A stretch of 40,260 bases of DNA from an uncultured Alphaproteobacteria bacterium (GCA_903902075.1 CAIUTH010000185.1:1-40260), one strand, 5' to 3'; positions 1 to 12,916 are shown, numbered from the stretch's first letter. The notes: generated by a model from the letters alone, not told the origin. A program made the numbers and translations.

Positions 1-1137
<1,137 letters not shown>

Positions 1138-1162
1138 GCCGTCGCAGCCGCTCGCCGCGTCA

Positions 1163-1642
1163 TCACTCGCGGCCGTTGAACACCAGATAGCGGAACTTGC
1201 CGCCAGCCGCGACATTGAACAGATGCGGCATTCCCGCCGGGATCTGCACAAAGTCACCGGTATGCACCATCATGCTGGTACCGCCGGCGATGCCGGGGCC
1301 GCGCACCTGTCCGGGACCGGAGTCGCGCGGGCTGGTGACCGTGCCGCCATAAACCAGGGTCGCCTCGCCCGACAGCACATGGATGTAGTGGGTCCAGTGC
1401 GCATGCACTTCGGCTTCGTTGCCCTTGTCGTTGCGCTCGGCATATTCGAGGAAGTAGTTCTCGTGATCGACCGGAAAGGCGGTCTTGGCGCCCGGGCCCG
1501 GCTGGCTGGTCAGGGCTTCGACCTCCTTGGACGGCATGTATTTGAAGCCCTCCGGCGCGCGGCTGCGCATCGAGGTTTGCGCCATCGCGCCGACCGAAAA
1601 GAGCAGAGCCGCGCCGAACGCCATCGTGATTGTCTTTTTCAT
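1163..1642 (-). CDS. Secreted cupin-domain protein
   Basis: Signal peptide MKKTITMAFGAALLFSVGAMAQ; cupin motifs HAHWTHYIHVLSGEATLVYGG and GDFVQIPAGMPHLF. Start chosen at the MKKT ATG (1642), alternative 1648. Confidence 0.8.
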   Translation of the reverse strand: MKKTITMAFGAALLFSVGAMAQTSMRSRAPEGFKYMPSKEVEALTSQPGPGAKTAFPVDHENYFLEYAERNDKGNEAEVHAHWTHYIHVLSGEATLVYGGTVTSPRDSGPGQVRGPGIAGGTSMMVHTGDFVQIPAGMPHLFNVAAGGKFRYLVFNGRE

Positions 1643-1664
1643 TCTCATTTTCCTTTTGTTGAAA

Positions 1665-1853
1665 TCAAAGATCGGCCAGCCGGGTCCACACACCCGTTGC
1701 AGCGGCAAGCGCCACGCCAAGACCCAGAACCAGATTGCCGTGAAAGCCCAGTTCGGTTGCGCCCGCCAGCCACAGCACCAAAGTGGCAATCGCCACCACG
1801 ATGCCGCCGACCAGGCTGGCTTTCCCGGTCGTGACATGACCTCGCGCGCTCAT
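1665..1853 (-). CDS. Small membrane protein (62 aa, about two TM helices)
   Basis: Hydrophobic ORF MSARGHVTTGKASLVGGIVVAIATLVLWLAG...; start overlaps the stop of the upstream hydroxylase gene (ATGA-type). Confidence 0.6.
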   Translation of the reverse strand: MSARGHVTTGKASLVGGIVVAIATLVLWLAGATELGFHGNLVLGLGVALAAATGVWTRLADL

Positions 1854-2560
1854 TTCCGCACCTTGCTGGTGTCATAGCCATTGAAGACGTGGCGAACTAG
1901 GCCGCATTCCAGATCCGAGGTGCCGAAGAACCAGTCCGCCACCGGATAGGTCAGGTTGAAATTGCGTTCCATCATGATGGAGCGGTCGTGATGGGCAATG
2001 TGATGGCGGCGGATGGAATTCACCAGCGGGATGCGCCGCACCAGCCTGTCATCCTTCACATGACAGCAATAATGGAACAGCTCGTAATTCAGGTAGAGCG
2101 CGACATTGGTAAGCAGCAGCAGCCAGCCGGCATTGGCAAAACCCAGCCGGTTCAGGACAAAGGCCGGCGCCAGCGACAGCGCCATGAACGCCACCAACGC
2201 ATAGGGCGGGAAGAACACGATGCGGAAGTCGCGGCTGTTGTCGAAGCTGGGCTCGACATCGGTGAAGAATTCGTGATGCGCCAGGGTGTGGCGCTTGTAG
2301 ATGCCCATCAGCCCACTCACCGGCCGGTGCATCACATATTTGTGCAGCCACCATTCAAAGACGTTGGAGATGCAGAAGGCTGCCGGGATCACCAGCCACT
2401 CGAACCAGGCGGGCGATGTGACCTGCCGTGCACAGATCCAGATCGCCGCCGCGCCCAGCCCGAAAATCAGCGCCACATGCATCCAGCCGCGATAGGCCGG
2501 CGCGATCTTGCCGCGATACTCGGCACGGAAGGCAGACTGGCGGGCCGGCACCTGGGTCAT
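1850..2560 (-). CDS. Sterol desaturase / fatty acid hydroxylase superfamily membrane protein
   Basis: Histidine boxes HKYVMH, HTLAHHEFF, HYCCH and HHIAHH in a polytopic membrane protein; start at MTQVPARQ. Confidence 0.82.
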   Translation of the reverse strand: MTQVPARQSAFRAEYRGKIAPAYRGWMHVALIFGLGAAAIWICARQVTSPAWFEWLVIPAAFCISNVFEWWLHKYVMHRPVSGLMGIYKRHTLAHHEFFTDVEPSFDNSRDFRIVFFPPYALVAFMALSLAPAFVLNRLGFANAGWLLLLTNVALYLNYELFHYCCHVKDDRLVRRIPLVNSIRRHHIAHHDRSIMMERNFNLTYPVADWFFGTSDLECGLVRHVFNGYDTSKVRK

Positions 2561-3579
2561 CAGAAGGTCGCGATGGGGTTCAGCACCGATCCGGTGCCGC
2601 CCGGCACCGCGGCGGGCGAAGCGGTGACCAGGAAATCCCAGCGCTTGCGCTTTTCGGCTTCGCGCCCAACCAGCTCCAGGTCCAGATTGTCGAAGATCGG
2701 CATGCCCATCGCCACGATGCAAAGCGCGTGGATGGGCTGGGACACGCCCGTCACGGTCGACGGGATCACATCCTGCGCCCCGTCGCCGCCCAGAATGGAA
2801 ACGTCACGGGCATGCAGCCAGCGGGCGCAGGACATGTGCAGCCCAGCCAGCCCCTCGCCCTGGATCGGCCAGGGCCCTTTCGCATCGCGCCGCGCCCAGC
2901 GGCCGGTGCGCACGATCATCACATCGCCGGCCCCGACCTTTACGCCGGCCTTTTTCTCCCAGGCGTCCAGGTCTTCGGGATAGATGGGCGTGCCGGGCTC
3001 CAGATATTCCACGCCCTTGTGGCGCGCCATGTCCATCAGCACCCCGCGGGTGATGATGCCGTTCTTGAAATTGATGATGCTGTTTTTCCCGGCGCCGTCC
3101 TCGGTCACCTCGTCCTGCGAGTAACCGTTGTACATTTTCCGGTCATAGAGGAAGTGGCAGATCGTATCCATGTGGGTATGGACATAGCCGTGATACGAAA
3201 TGAAGAAGGTATCGCTGGTGCCGCCGATGCCGGCGCTGCCGGGCACCTGGCCGCGGCCCACGCGCGTGGTCTTGCGCAGAATCGGGGCCGGATTGTCCAC
3301 CGCCTCCTTGGTCTCGGCATTGCGCGCCATGGAGTAAGACGCGCCTTCGCGTGCCACGCGCAGGGCCGACAGCCGCTTCTTTGGCGTGATCAGGTTGACT
3401 GCGCCCATCTGGTCGTCGGCGCCCCAGCGGTTCCAGTTGGACAGTTCTTTCTGAAGCCGGGAGAAATCGTCCGGCGTGGAGTCCGCGCGCGAGGTTTGCG
3501 CATTCGCGCTGGTCACGGCCAGCGCGACACCCACAGCCAATTGCTGCACGGTGCTGCGGCGTGATGGTTTTTCGAACAT
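2560..3579 (-). CDS. Cyclase family protein (kynurenine formamidase-like metal hydrolase), exported
   Basis: Metal motif HTHMDTICHF in a cyclase-like sequence; N-terminus MFEKPSRRSTVQQLAVGVALAVTSANA resembles a Tat/Sec signal. Confidence 0.8.
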   Translation of the reverse strand: MFEKPSRRSTVQQLAVGVALAVTSANAQTSRADSTPDDFSRLQKELSNWNRWGADDQMGAVNLITPKKRLSALRVAREGASYSMARNAETKEAVDNPAPILRKTTRVGRGQVPGSAGIGGTSDTFFISYHGYVHTHMDTICHFLYDRKMYNGYSQDEVTEDGAGKNSIINFKNGIITRGVLMDMARHKGVEYLEPGTPIYPEDLDAWEKKAGVKVGAGDVMIVRTGRWARRDAKGPWPIQGEGLAGLHMSCARWLHARDVSILGGDGAQDVIPSTVTGVSQPIHALCIVAMGMPIFDNLDLELVGREAEKRKRWDFLVTASPAAVPGGTGSVLNPIATF

Positions 3580-3622
3580 GTTGCCCCTCCCCTTGCCCGT
3601 GTGTCCGGACGTTGGGGCAAGG

Positions 3623-4417
3623 CTAGCCGGAAAGTGGGGTGTGGCCTAGCGGGCCGTGGCCGCCGCCAAGGCCGGGCGCGGCCTGGATCGCGGCCTGGAC
3701 ATAGGCATGGGCCCGGGCGACCGCGTCCGGCATGCTGCGGCCCTGCGCCAATCCGCAGGCGATGGCGGTCGCCAGGGTGCAACCGGTTCCGTGGGTGTGG
3801 GGCGCGGCCTGGCGCGGCGCCTCCAGATCTGTGAAATCCTCGCCGAACCACAGCGTGTCCCGGACTATCGATCCCTCGCCGTGCCCGCCCTTGAACAGCA
3901 CGGCGTTGCAGCCCAGCAGCTTGAACACCATGGCGGCGTTGCGCAGCCGGTGTTCGCTGACGGGCAGGATGCCGGTCAAGGCCTCGGCCTCCGGCAGGTT
4001 GGGCGTGACCAGCGCCGCCATCGGCAGCAGCGTTTTTTTCAACACCGTGATGGCGTCGTCCTCCAGCAGAGACGAGCCGCCCTTGGCCACCATCACCGGG
4101 TCCACCACTAGGGGAATGGAGGGCGCATGTTCGGCCAACGTGTCGGCCACCATCCGGGTCATCGCGGCACTGCCCAGCATGCCGGTCTTGATCGCATCGG
4201 CGCCGATATCGGACAGGCAGGCAATAATCTGATCCCGCACCACATCCACCGGCACGATATGCGCACCGGTGACGCCCAGCGTGTTCTGCACGGTGACGGC
4301 GGTGATCGCGGTCTGGGCATAGACGCCGAAGGCCTGGGCGGTCTTGATGTCGGCCTGGATGCCGGCGCCACCGGACGAATCCGATCCGGCGATCACCAGC
4401 AGCCGCGCCATCGTCAT
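3623..4417 (-). CDS. thiD: Hydroxymethylpyrimidine/phosphomethylpyrimidine kinase
   Basis: LLVIAGSDSSGGAGIQADIKT...VDPVMVAKGG...GTGCTLATAIA motifs. Confidence 0.94.
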   Translation of the reverse strand: MTMARLLVIAGSDSSGGAGIQADIKTAQAFGVYAQTAITAVTVQNTLGVTGAHIVPVDVVRDQIIACLSDIGADAIKTGMLGSAAMTRMVADTLAEHAPSIPLVVDPVMVAKGGSSLLEDDAITVLKKTLLPMAALVTPNLPEAEALTGILPVSEHRLRNAAMVFKLLGCNAVLFKGGHGEGSIVRDTLWFGEDFTDLEAPRQAAPHTHGTGCTLATAIACGLAQGRSMPDAVARAHAYVQAAIQAAPGLGGGHGPLGHTPLSG

Positions 4418-4426
4418 CGGATAAGC

Positions 4427-5773
4427 CTAAGCTGCCACTTCTTCGATTGCCGAAGCGATCTGACGTACCACCGCGCGCACGATCTTTTCGTCCTCGCCTT
4501 CGGCCATGACGCGGATCAGGGGCTCGGTGCCCGATTTGCGCACCAGGATTCGCCCGCCGGCGCCCAGCTTCGCATTGGCGGATTCGATGCTGGACTTGAC
4601 CTTTTCGTCGTCCAGCGGCGAGCCCTTCTTGAAACGCACATTTTCCAGCACCTGGGGCAGCGGCTCGTATAGATGCGCCGCTTCGCTGGCCGGCTTGTTT
4701 TCCTGTGCCAGTACCGCCAGCACCTGCAGCGCCGCCACCAGCCCGTCGCCGGTGGTGGAGAAGTCCGACAGGATGATATGGCCGGACTGTTCGCCGCCGA
4801 CATTGAAGCCGCCCTTGGCCATTTCCTCCAGGACATAGCGGTCGCCGACCGCCGAGCGGGCCAGGGACAGGTTCAAGGTCTTGAGATAGCGGTCGAGGCC
4901 CGCATTTGACATCACCGTGCCGACCACGCCGCCGCCCTTCAGCCGTTCGGTCTTGGACCAGCTCTTGGCGATCAGGGCCAGGATCTGGTCGCCATCGATG
5001 ATGCGGCCATGTTCGTCGGCCATCACCACCCGGTCGGCGTCGCCGTCCAGCGCAATGCCGAAATCGGCGCGCACTTCGCGCACACGGGCGCACATCGCCG
5101 CCGGCGCGGTCGAACCGCATTCCTGGTTGATATTGGTGCCGTCGGGCGACACGCCCAAAGTCACAATATCGGCGCCCAGTTCCCACAACACTTCCGGCGC
5201 GACCTTGTAGGCGGCGCCATGAGCGCAATCGATCACGATGCGCAAACCGTCCAGCTTCAGATTGCGCGGAAAGGTGCGCTTGGCAAATTCGATATAGCGC
5301 GCCTGGCTGTCATCGATGCGCTTGGCGCGGCCGATGCGGGCGGACGATGCCAGGCCCTGTTCCAGGCCGGCGGCCATCAGGGCTTCGATCTCCTCTTCCA
5401 CCGCGTCGGACAGTTTCTGGCCGTCGGGTCCGAAGAACTTGATGCCATTGTCTTCGTACGGATTGTGCGAGGCGGTGATCATGACGCCCAGGTCGGCGCG
5501 CAAGCTGCGGGTCAGCATGGCCACGGCGGGGGTGGGCAGCGGGCCGAACTGGAACACGTCCATGCCCACGGCGGTGAAGCCGGAGACCAGCGCGCTTTCG
5601 ATCATGTAGCCCGACAGGCGGGTGTCCTTGCCGATCACCACCCGGTGGCGATGCTCGCCGCGGGTGAAGATGCGCCCGGCCGCCATACCCGCCTTCATCG
5701 CCACTTCGGGCGTGAGCTTGGGGGTGTTGGTGCGGCCTCGGATGCCGTCGGTGCCGAAATATTTGCGGGTCAT
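4427..5773 (-). CDS. glmM: Phosphoglucosamine mutase
   Basis: [16 protein letters not shown]..., active-site [43 protein letters not shown]. Confidence 0.97.
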   Translation of the reverse strand: MTRKYFGTDGIRGRTNTPKLTPEVAMKAGMAAGRIFTRGEHRHRVVIGKDTRLSGYMIESALVSGFTAVGMDVFQFGPLPTPAVAMLTRSLRADLGVMITASHNPYEDNGIKFFGPDGQKLSDAVEEEIEALMAAGLEQGLASSARIGRAKRIDDSQARYIEFAKRTFPRNLKLDGLRIVIDCAHGAAYKVAPEVLWELGADIVTLGVSPDGTNINQECGSTAPAAMCARVREVRADFGIALDGDADRVVMADEHGRIIDGDQILALIAKSWSKTERLKGGGVVGTVMSNAGLDRYLKTLNLSLARSAVGDRYVLEEMAKGGFNVGGEQSGHIILSDFSTTGDGLVAALQVLAVLAQENKPASEAAHLYEPLPQVLENVRFKKGSPLDDEKVKSSIESANAKLGAGGRILVRKSGTEPLIRVMAEGEDEKIVRAVVRQIASAIEEVAA

Positions 5774-5812
5774 GGGAAAAGTCCGGAAAGAACAGCCTAT
5801 TTTACCACAAAG

Positions 5813-6637
5813 TCATTGCCGGGGGTTAACAGGCTTCTTGAGGGCTTTCAGCACCTTAAGGGCATCCGACAGGGGGCTGGGGGCATGGGTGCGGATATAG
5901 TCCGCGCCCTGGCGGTGCGCGAACATCTCGGCCGCCAGGGTTTCCCCATGAAGCCTGCCAGCCCCGGCTTCGTCGGCCGGGCGGCCCACCAGCTGGCGCA
6001 GGAAGCCCTTGCGGGAGACCGACACCAGCACAGGCAGGCCATAGCGCGCCTTCAGTTCGGGAAGGCGGCGCAGCAGGATCAGGGAGTTTTCCGGATCGGT
6101 GCCGAGGAACTGGCCCATCCCGGGATCCAGGATCAGCCGGTCGCGGGCAATGCCCGCCTTCTGAAGCATGGCGATGCGCTCATCGAAAAAGCGGGTGACG
6201 CGATCCCATATCTCGCTCGCCGGCACCTCGGTGCGAACCGCGACGCCGCTTTTCTGCACTGCGTGCATCACGATCAGCTTCACCGGCGACGCCGCCAGTT
6301 CGGGATGTAGCGCCGGGTCGGGGAAGCCGTGAATGTCATTCAGGTAGTGGACGCCCTGCCCCAGCGCCCAGCGCTGGACCTGCGGCGCAAAGCTGTCGAT
6401 GGAAAGGGGCAATCCCGTCTGCTTCAGCGCGGGAATCACCGCGGCCAGACGCCCTATCTCCACCTCCGGCGCGACGGCCTGCGCATCGGGATGGGATGAG
6501 GCCGCACCGATGTCGATGGTGTCGGCGCCGCCCTGCGCCATCACCTGGGCATGGGACAGCGCCGCGCCGGCGGCCAGATACTTGCCGCCATCGGAAAAAC
6601 TGTCGGTGGTGACGTTGAGGATACCGAGGATTTTCAT
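5813..6637 (-). CDS. folP: Dihydropteroate synthase
   Basis: MKILGILNVTTDSFSDGGKYL..., DIGAASSHPDAQAV, LILDPGMGQFLG, VSVSRKGFL; start set at MKILGIL. Confidence 0.93.
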   Translation of the reverse strand: MKILGILNVTTDSFSDGGKYLAAGAALSHAQVMAQGGADTIDIGAASSHPDAQAVAPEVEIGRLAAVIPALKQTGLPLSIDSFAPQVQRWALGQGVHYLNDIHGFPDPALHPELAASPVKLIVMHAVQKSGVAVRTEVPASEIWDRVTRFFDERIAMLQKAGIARDRLILDPGMGQFLGTDPENSLILLRRLPELKARYGLPVLVSVSRKGFLRQLVGRPADEAGAGRLHGETLAAEMFAHRQGADYIRTHAPSPLSDALKVLKALKKPVNPRQ

Positions 6638-6671
6638 CGCGCTGTAAGGGCCACAAGTGCCGGAAAAAGAA

Positions 6672-6699
6672 AAGGGCGGTCTGTTTCCAGACCGCCCTT
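6672..6699 (-). terminator. Intrinsic terminator between ftsH and folP
   Basis: Minus strand reads AAGGGCGGTCT-GGAAAC-AGACCGCCCTT followed by TTCTTTTTCC: perfect 11-bp GC-rich stem plus U-rich tail. Confidence 0.82.
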
Positions 6700-6716
6700 C
6701 TGTTCTCCAATTCCCG

Positions 6717-8645
<1,929 letters not shown>

Positions 8646-8692
8646 AGGCCGTCCTTCTCTACATGCCGGGAATGAACCGGGCTCCCGCCCTT

Positions 8693-8723
8693 CATAGATA
8701 GGACGGTTTTAGCGCATTGCCAG
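8693..8723 (-). promoter_or_regulatory. Candidate RpoH (sigma-32)-type promoter for ftsH
   Basis: Minus strand CTGG-N17-CCTATCTATG; the -10 matches the alphaproteobacterial RpoH consensus CYTATNTNNG, the -35 is 3/4 of CTTG. Confidence 0.45.
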
Positions 8724-8779
8724 CCATCAAAACGTTAAGAGTTTTGGGGGCTTCCCGCAACACAGCATGACCCTCGCCG

Positions 8780-9895
8780 TCAGGCCTTGCGGGCGGAACT
8801 GCCCGTTTTCCTTGGACTTTCGGGGCTGAGCCACAGGGCGCCCGCGCCAAAATCTTTCCCCGCCTTGCCCGCCGGGCGAATGTGACAGCCGTGCAGGGTC
8901 GCGCCGGCGCCCAGCCGGCCACCGCCGATCTGGTCGAAAAGCCGCTCCAGCGACTCGAATCGCGGCCGATAGGCCTGGCCGGAAACCGCCATCAGGACCG
9001 CCGCCAGCGCGCGCAGGCCCACCTCGCGCGGCGCCGCCGCCAGCACGGCAGGATCGAGCAGCACGCCGCCCTCGCCCGCGCGAACCGCACGCGCCAGCAC
9101 CGCTTCGGTAACGATCTCCAGGCTCTCGCGGGCCCGGGCCAGATGCGCCGCGGCGGAAGCGATGCGCTCCACGGTCAGGCCCGCATCGGACAGCGCGACA
9201 AGCGCCTTTCGGATCTTCACCCGGTCAAAGGCGGGATCGTCATTCATCGGATCGTCCAGCCAGGGCTGCTTCAGGGTTTTCAGATGTGTCCGCAGCTGAT
9301 CACGGCGCAGTGCCAGCAGAGGCCGCACCACACCAAGTCCCGCAAAGCCCGGCACCGGCCAGGGCGCGTTCGCGCGCATCGCTGCCAGTCCGTCCAGCCC
9401 GCTACCGCGCGCCAGCCTGAGCAGAAACGTCTCCGCCTGATCGTCGCCGGTGTGGCCCACAAAAAGGGTGTCGATCTTGTGCCGGGTCAGCCATTCGCCC
9501 ATCAGGCGGTAGCGTGCCTCGCGCGCCGCCGCTTCGATGCCGCTTTTGGGTTTGGCGCCGGTCCATGTGAGAATCTGCGCCTTCAATCCCGCCTGTTTCG
9601 CCCAGGCGGCGACCTGCTTGGCGTCACGGGCGGAAGATTTGCGCAGGCCATGATCCACCGTCAGCACCACCGGCAGCTTTGATTTGCGCTGCTGCGCAAA
9701 GGCGCGCAGCAGATGCATCAGGGCCAGAGAGTCACTGCCACCGGATACCGCAACCGCGATGGCGCCATCATGTGGTCCCATCGCCGCAACAAAGGACGCC
9801 TCGAGCTTACTTGCTGCAGGCCGTTTTGCGGAGGTTCGCGGCCTGGGCGAGGGTTTGCGGGCTGGCGTTCGGGTATTTCGACTTGATGAGGCCAA
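8780..9895 (-). CDS. tilS: tRNA(Ile)-lysidine synthase
   Basis: PP-loop AVAVSGGSDSLALMHLL, VDHGLRKSS, GHTGDDQAETFLLRLARGSGLDGL. The listed start overlaps cpoB; the true start may be internal (e.g. ATG at 9781). Confidence 0.92.
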   Translation of the reverse strand: MASSSRNTRTPARKPSPRPRTSAKRPAASKLEASFVAAMGPHDGAIAVAVSGGSDSLALMHLLRAFAQQRKSKLPVVLTVDHGLRKSSARDAKQVAAWAKQAGLKAQILTWTGAKPKSGIEAAAREARYRLMGEWLTRHKIDTLFVGHTGDDQAETFLLRLARGSGLDGLAAMRANAPWPVPGFAGLGVVRPLLALRRDQLRTHLKTLKQPWLDDPMNDDPAFDRVKIRKALVALSDAGLTVERIASAAAHLARARESLEIVTEAVLARAVRAGEGGVLLDPAVLAAAPREVGLRALAAVLMAVSGQAYRPRFESLERLFDQIGGGRLGAGATLHGCHIRPAGKAGKDFGAGALWLSPESPRKTGSSARKA

Positions 9896-10814
9896 GCGTG
9901 GTGCAGCCTTCCGATTTCTGGCCCATGCCCATGAAGGACTGTGCCAGCTTGAGCATAGCGTCGGGCGCGCGCGTTGACTTGGGATATTTCTTGATCACTT
10001 CGGCGAAGGTGCGCGCCGCGGGGGCATAGTCCTGGTGGATGAAGCTTATGTTCGCCACCCAGTAGATCGCCTGGGGCGACAGGTCCGTATCGCCGGGATT
10101 GCCGTCGGCATAGCCGCGGAACAACGCCGCGGCTTCGTCATACTGGGCGCGGCCCATCAGGTTCATGGCCTGGTCGTACTGCGCCGAATTGGCCGGCGGA
10201 CCCGCCAGCGAGCCGTTCAGCGGCGCGCCATCACCGGGCCCCGACGGCAGGGTGCCCAAGGTGCCGGGCGGACGGCCACGACCGGAAAGATTGGACGGAG
10301 GGGCATCGGGCACGGCGTTGAAATTGCCGCCGCCATTGCCGGTGGCGTTGATCGTGCCACCGCCCTGACCAATGGGCGGCAAGGGGTCGCCGGGGCGCAT
10401 CTGGGAGTAAGGCTGCGGCGCCATGGCGGGTTGGCCGGCCGATTGCGTGCCGGCCGCGGCGCAGTTCATGGAATCGCCCGCGCCCAGCTGCTGCGCCGAC
10501 AGGGTGCAGAGCCGGTAGGCAAAGTCCTTCTGCATCTTGTCGATCTTGTCGTTCTGGATCTGGACCTGGTGCGACAATTCTTCATTGGTGCCGGTGGCCT
10601 GGGTGAGGCTCTGGGTCAGGCCCTGGACCTTGTCCTCCAGCGTCTTGATGCGGGCATCCTGCTGCTGGGCGGTGTTCTGCAGCTCGCGCACCCCGTTGGT
10701 CTGGAAGGCTTCGCGCGCCTTTTCCTCGTCGCTGGGCCCGAACAACTGGGCGCTGGCGGGCGCGCAGAAGAGCGAAAGCGCCAGAACCGAAACCGCGATG
10801 CGCTGGATCATCAT
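9807..10814 (-). CDS. cpoB: Tol-Pal system protein YbgF / CpoB
   Basis: Signal peptide, coiled-coil N-terminus, C-terminal TPR (YDQAMNLMGRAQYDEAAALFRGYADGNPGDTDLSPQAIYWVANISFIHQDY...), gene order after pal. Confidence 0.92.
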   Translation of the reverse strand: MMIQRIAVSVLALSLFCAPASAQLFGPSDEEKAREAFQTNGVRELQNTAQQQDARIKTLEDKVQGLTQSLTQATGTNEELSHQVQIQNDKIDKMQKDFAYRLCTLSAQQLGAGDSMNCAAAGTQSAGQPAMAPQPYSQMRPGDPLPPIGQGGGTINATGNGGGNFNAVPDAPPSNLSGRGRPPGTLGTLPSGPGDGAPLNGSLAGPPANSAQYDQAMNLMGRAQYDEAAALFRGYADGNPGDTDLSPQAIYWVANISFIHQDYAPAARTFAEVIKKYPKSTRAPDAMLKLAQSFMGMGQKSEGCTTLGLIKSKYPNASPQTLAQAANLRKTACSK

Positions 10815-10830
10815 GAAAGGCCTTCCAAAA

Positions 10831-10864
10831 CAAAAAGGGGCGCGGGAGTTATCCCACGCCCCTT
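10831..10864 (-). terminator. Intrinsic terminator/attenuator between pal and cpoB
   Basis: Minus strand AAGGGGCGTGGGATAACTCCCGCGCCCCTTTTTGTTTTGG: strong GC stem followed by TTTTTGTTTT. Confidence 0.82.
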
Positions 10865-10881
10865 CTGTAAACTAACGCAAG

Positions 10882-11409
10882 TTACGAATTGGCGCCGCCG
10901 GTGACGATGGTCACGCCGCGGCGGTTCTGCGCCCAGCAACCCTCGTTCGATTCGGTGCAGATCGGACGTTCCTTGCCGTAGGACACGGTTTCGACGCGGC
11001 CGGTGGAGACGCCCTGGCTGACCAGATACTCCTTCACCGCATTGGCGCGACGGGCGCCCAGCGCCAGGTTGTATTCGCGGGTGCCGCGTTCGTCGGCATG
11101 ACCTTCAACCGAGACGCGAACCGCCGGATACTTGGCGAGCCAGGCGGCCTGACGGCCAAGAATGCTCTTGTCGGTGTCCTGGATGCTGTACTCGTTGTAG
11201 CCGAAATGGACGGTGTCGCCGACATTGACGCGGAAATCCTCGGCGCTGCCGGGCAGGATCGAGGAGGTGACCGGCGCGGGGGCCGACGGGGCCGGCGGCG
11301 GAGCCGGCGGCGGGGCAGTGTTCACGGCTTCCTGCTTGTGCGTGCAGGCGCCCAGAACGAGGGCCGCCGACAGGCAGGTAAATTTCAGGGAACGGGAAAA
11401 TGACATCAT
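10882..11409 (-). CDS. pal: Peptidoglycan-associated lipoprotein
   Basis: Lipobox LVLGACTH, OmpA-like domain VSVEGHADERGTREYNLALGARRANAVKEYLVSQGV. Confidence 0.95.
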   Translation of the reverse strand: MMSFSRSLKFTCLSAALVLGACTHKQEAVNTAPPPAPPPAPSAPAPVTSSILPGSAEDFRVNVGDTVHFGYNEYSIQDTDKSILGRQAAWLAKYPAVRVSVEGHADERGTREYNLALGARRANAVKEYLVSQGVSTGRVETVSYGKERPICTESNEGCWAQNRRGVTIVTGGANS

Positions 11410-11529
11410 GACTGGAATCTCCTGGCAGCGAGACCGCGGTGCGACGGCGCCAACGCTTTAAGAATAATGACGCACCTGAATCGAGAAACGCATTAAGTGG
11501 GCAAAAGAACCAAAAATTGCGGTCGAAAT

Positions 11530-11556
11530 TAGGCCAATCCTATGAAAACTGGCCTA
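11530..11556 (-). terminator. Weak hairpin at tolB stop codon, possible terminator/attenuator
   Basis: TAGGCCA-N13-TGGCCTA, 7-bp perfect stem that includes the tolB TAG; only a weak U tract follows. Confidence 0.3.
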
Positions 11557-12846
11557 CTGGATCAAGGGTGACCATGCCGGATCGGAGGCCGAACCGGGGG
11601 TCAGCACGCGCCGCTCGTTACGTCCGGTGACATCCACCGACCAGATGGATGAGCCGCGGCCGCCGGGGGCCTCGCGGCCGAACATCAGAACCCGGCCATT
11701 GGGGGCCCAGGTGGGACCCTCGTCGCGGCCGCCATTGGTAATGATGCGTTCACCAGAACCGTCGCTGCGCATCACGCCGATGCTGAACTGAACCCCCTGC
11801 CGGCGGGTGAAGGCGATCAGGTCGCCGCGCGGCGACCAGACCGGGGTACCGTTGGCACCGGGGCCGAAGCTGATGCGGCGCTGGCCCGAACCGTCCACAT
11901 TCATCAAATAGATCTGCTGGCCGCCGCCGCGGTCCGATTCAAAGACGATCTGCTTGCCGTCGGGCGAAAAGCTGGGGGCGGTGTCGATGCCCGGATCGGT
12001 GGTCAGCCGGTGCATGGCGCGGCTGCGCAGATCCATCACATAGATGTCGGAATTGCCCCCGGTCTCGAGCGTAAGCGCCACCTGGTTGCCGTCCGGCGAG
12101 AAGCGCGGCGAGAAAGTCATGTTGGGGAAATCGCCCAGCCGCTCCTGCTTGCCGGTTTCGATATCGAAAAGGTACACGCGCGGCTTGCCCCCGATATAGG
12201 ACATGTAGGCGATCATCTGGGCGGTCGGATTGAAGCGCGGCGTCAGCACCATGTAGTCGCCGCGGGTCAGGAAGATGGGGTTGGCGCCATCCTCGTCCAT
12301 GATCGCCAGCCGCTTGACCCGCTTGATGGCGGGCCCGCTTTCCGAAATGAAGACGATGCGGGTGTCGAAATAGCCCTTCTCGCCGGTGATGCGCTCATAA
12401 ATGGCGTCCGACACCATGTGCGCGATGCGCCGCCAATTCTCGGGCGTGGTGAAGAATTGCAGGCCCAGCATCTGGCTTTGGCCGAAAACATCCCACAGAC
12501 GGAAATCCACCCGCAGCCGGCCATCGGGCTGCTGAGTCACCTGACCGGTCACCAAGCCCTGGGCGGTGATGGCGCGCCAGCTGCCGAAGTTGGGCACGGC
12601 GTTGATGTTGGTGACATGCTCGGCAAAGCCGTGCGGGTCCAAGGGGCGGAACAGGCCGGAGCGTTCCAGGTCGGCGCGCACGACGCCGGCGACATTGGCG
12701 CCCACCTGGGGATCGCCCAGGAAATCGGGAATGGCAATGGGCAGGGGCTGGGCGTTGCCCTGGGTCACGTCCACCTGCAGCGCGGCGTAGGCGGGGGCCG
12801 TCCAAAGGGCCGCCAATGCGGTAAACAGGACCAGAAATTTCTTCAT
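11554..12846 (-). CDS. tolB: Tol-Pal system beta-propeller protein TolB
   Basis: [14 protein letters not shown] signal, [37 protein letters not shown] repeats, [21 protein letters not shown]. Confidence 0.96.
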   Translation of the reverse strand: MKKFLVLFTALAALWTAPAYAALQVDVTQGNAQPLPIAIPDFLGDPQVGANVAGVVRADLERSGLFRPLDPHGFAEHVTNINAVPNFGSWRAITAQGLVTGQVTQQPDGRLRVDFRLWDVFGQSQMLGLQFFTTPENWRRIAHMVSDAIYERITGEKGYFDTRIVFISESGPAIKRVKRLAIMDEDGANPIFLTRGDYMVLTPRFNPTAQMIAYMSYIGGKPRVYLFDIETGKQERLGDFPNMTFSPRFSPDGNQVALTLETGGNSDIYVMDLRSRAMHRLTTDPGIDTAPSFSPDGKQIVFESDRGGGQQIYLMNVDGSGQRRISFGPGANGTPVWSPRGDLIAFTRRQGVQFSIGVMRSDGSGERIITNGGRDEGPTWAPNGRVLMFGREAPGGRGSSIWSVDVTGRNERRVLTPGSASDPAWSPLIQ

Positions 12847-12916
12847 GCTGTTCTCCAGCGAATATTGAACGTCAGTAACATGGCTCCAACATGGCAAGGC
12901 CCTGAAGGTTCCACGA

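Noticed and set aside
3513-5228. 571-aa minus-strand ORF overlapping thiD and glmM
   Set aside because: Out-of-frame Gly/Arg-rich translation across two well-identified genes on the same strand.
5009-6310. 433-aa plus-strand ORF opposite glmM/folP
   Set aside because: Antisense shadow of confident genes.
8729-8747. CAAAAC-N7-GTTTTG hairpin downstream of tilS
   Set aside because: AT-rich 6-bp stem with no U tract; insufficient as a terminator and no clear promoter match.
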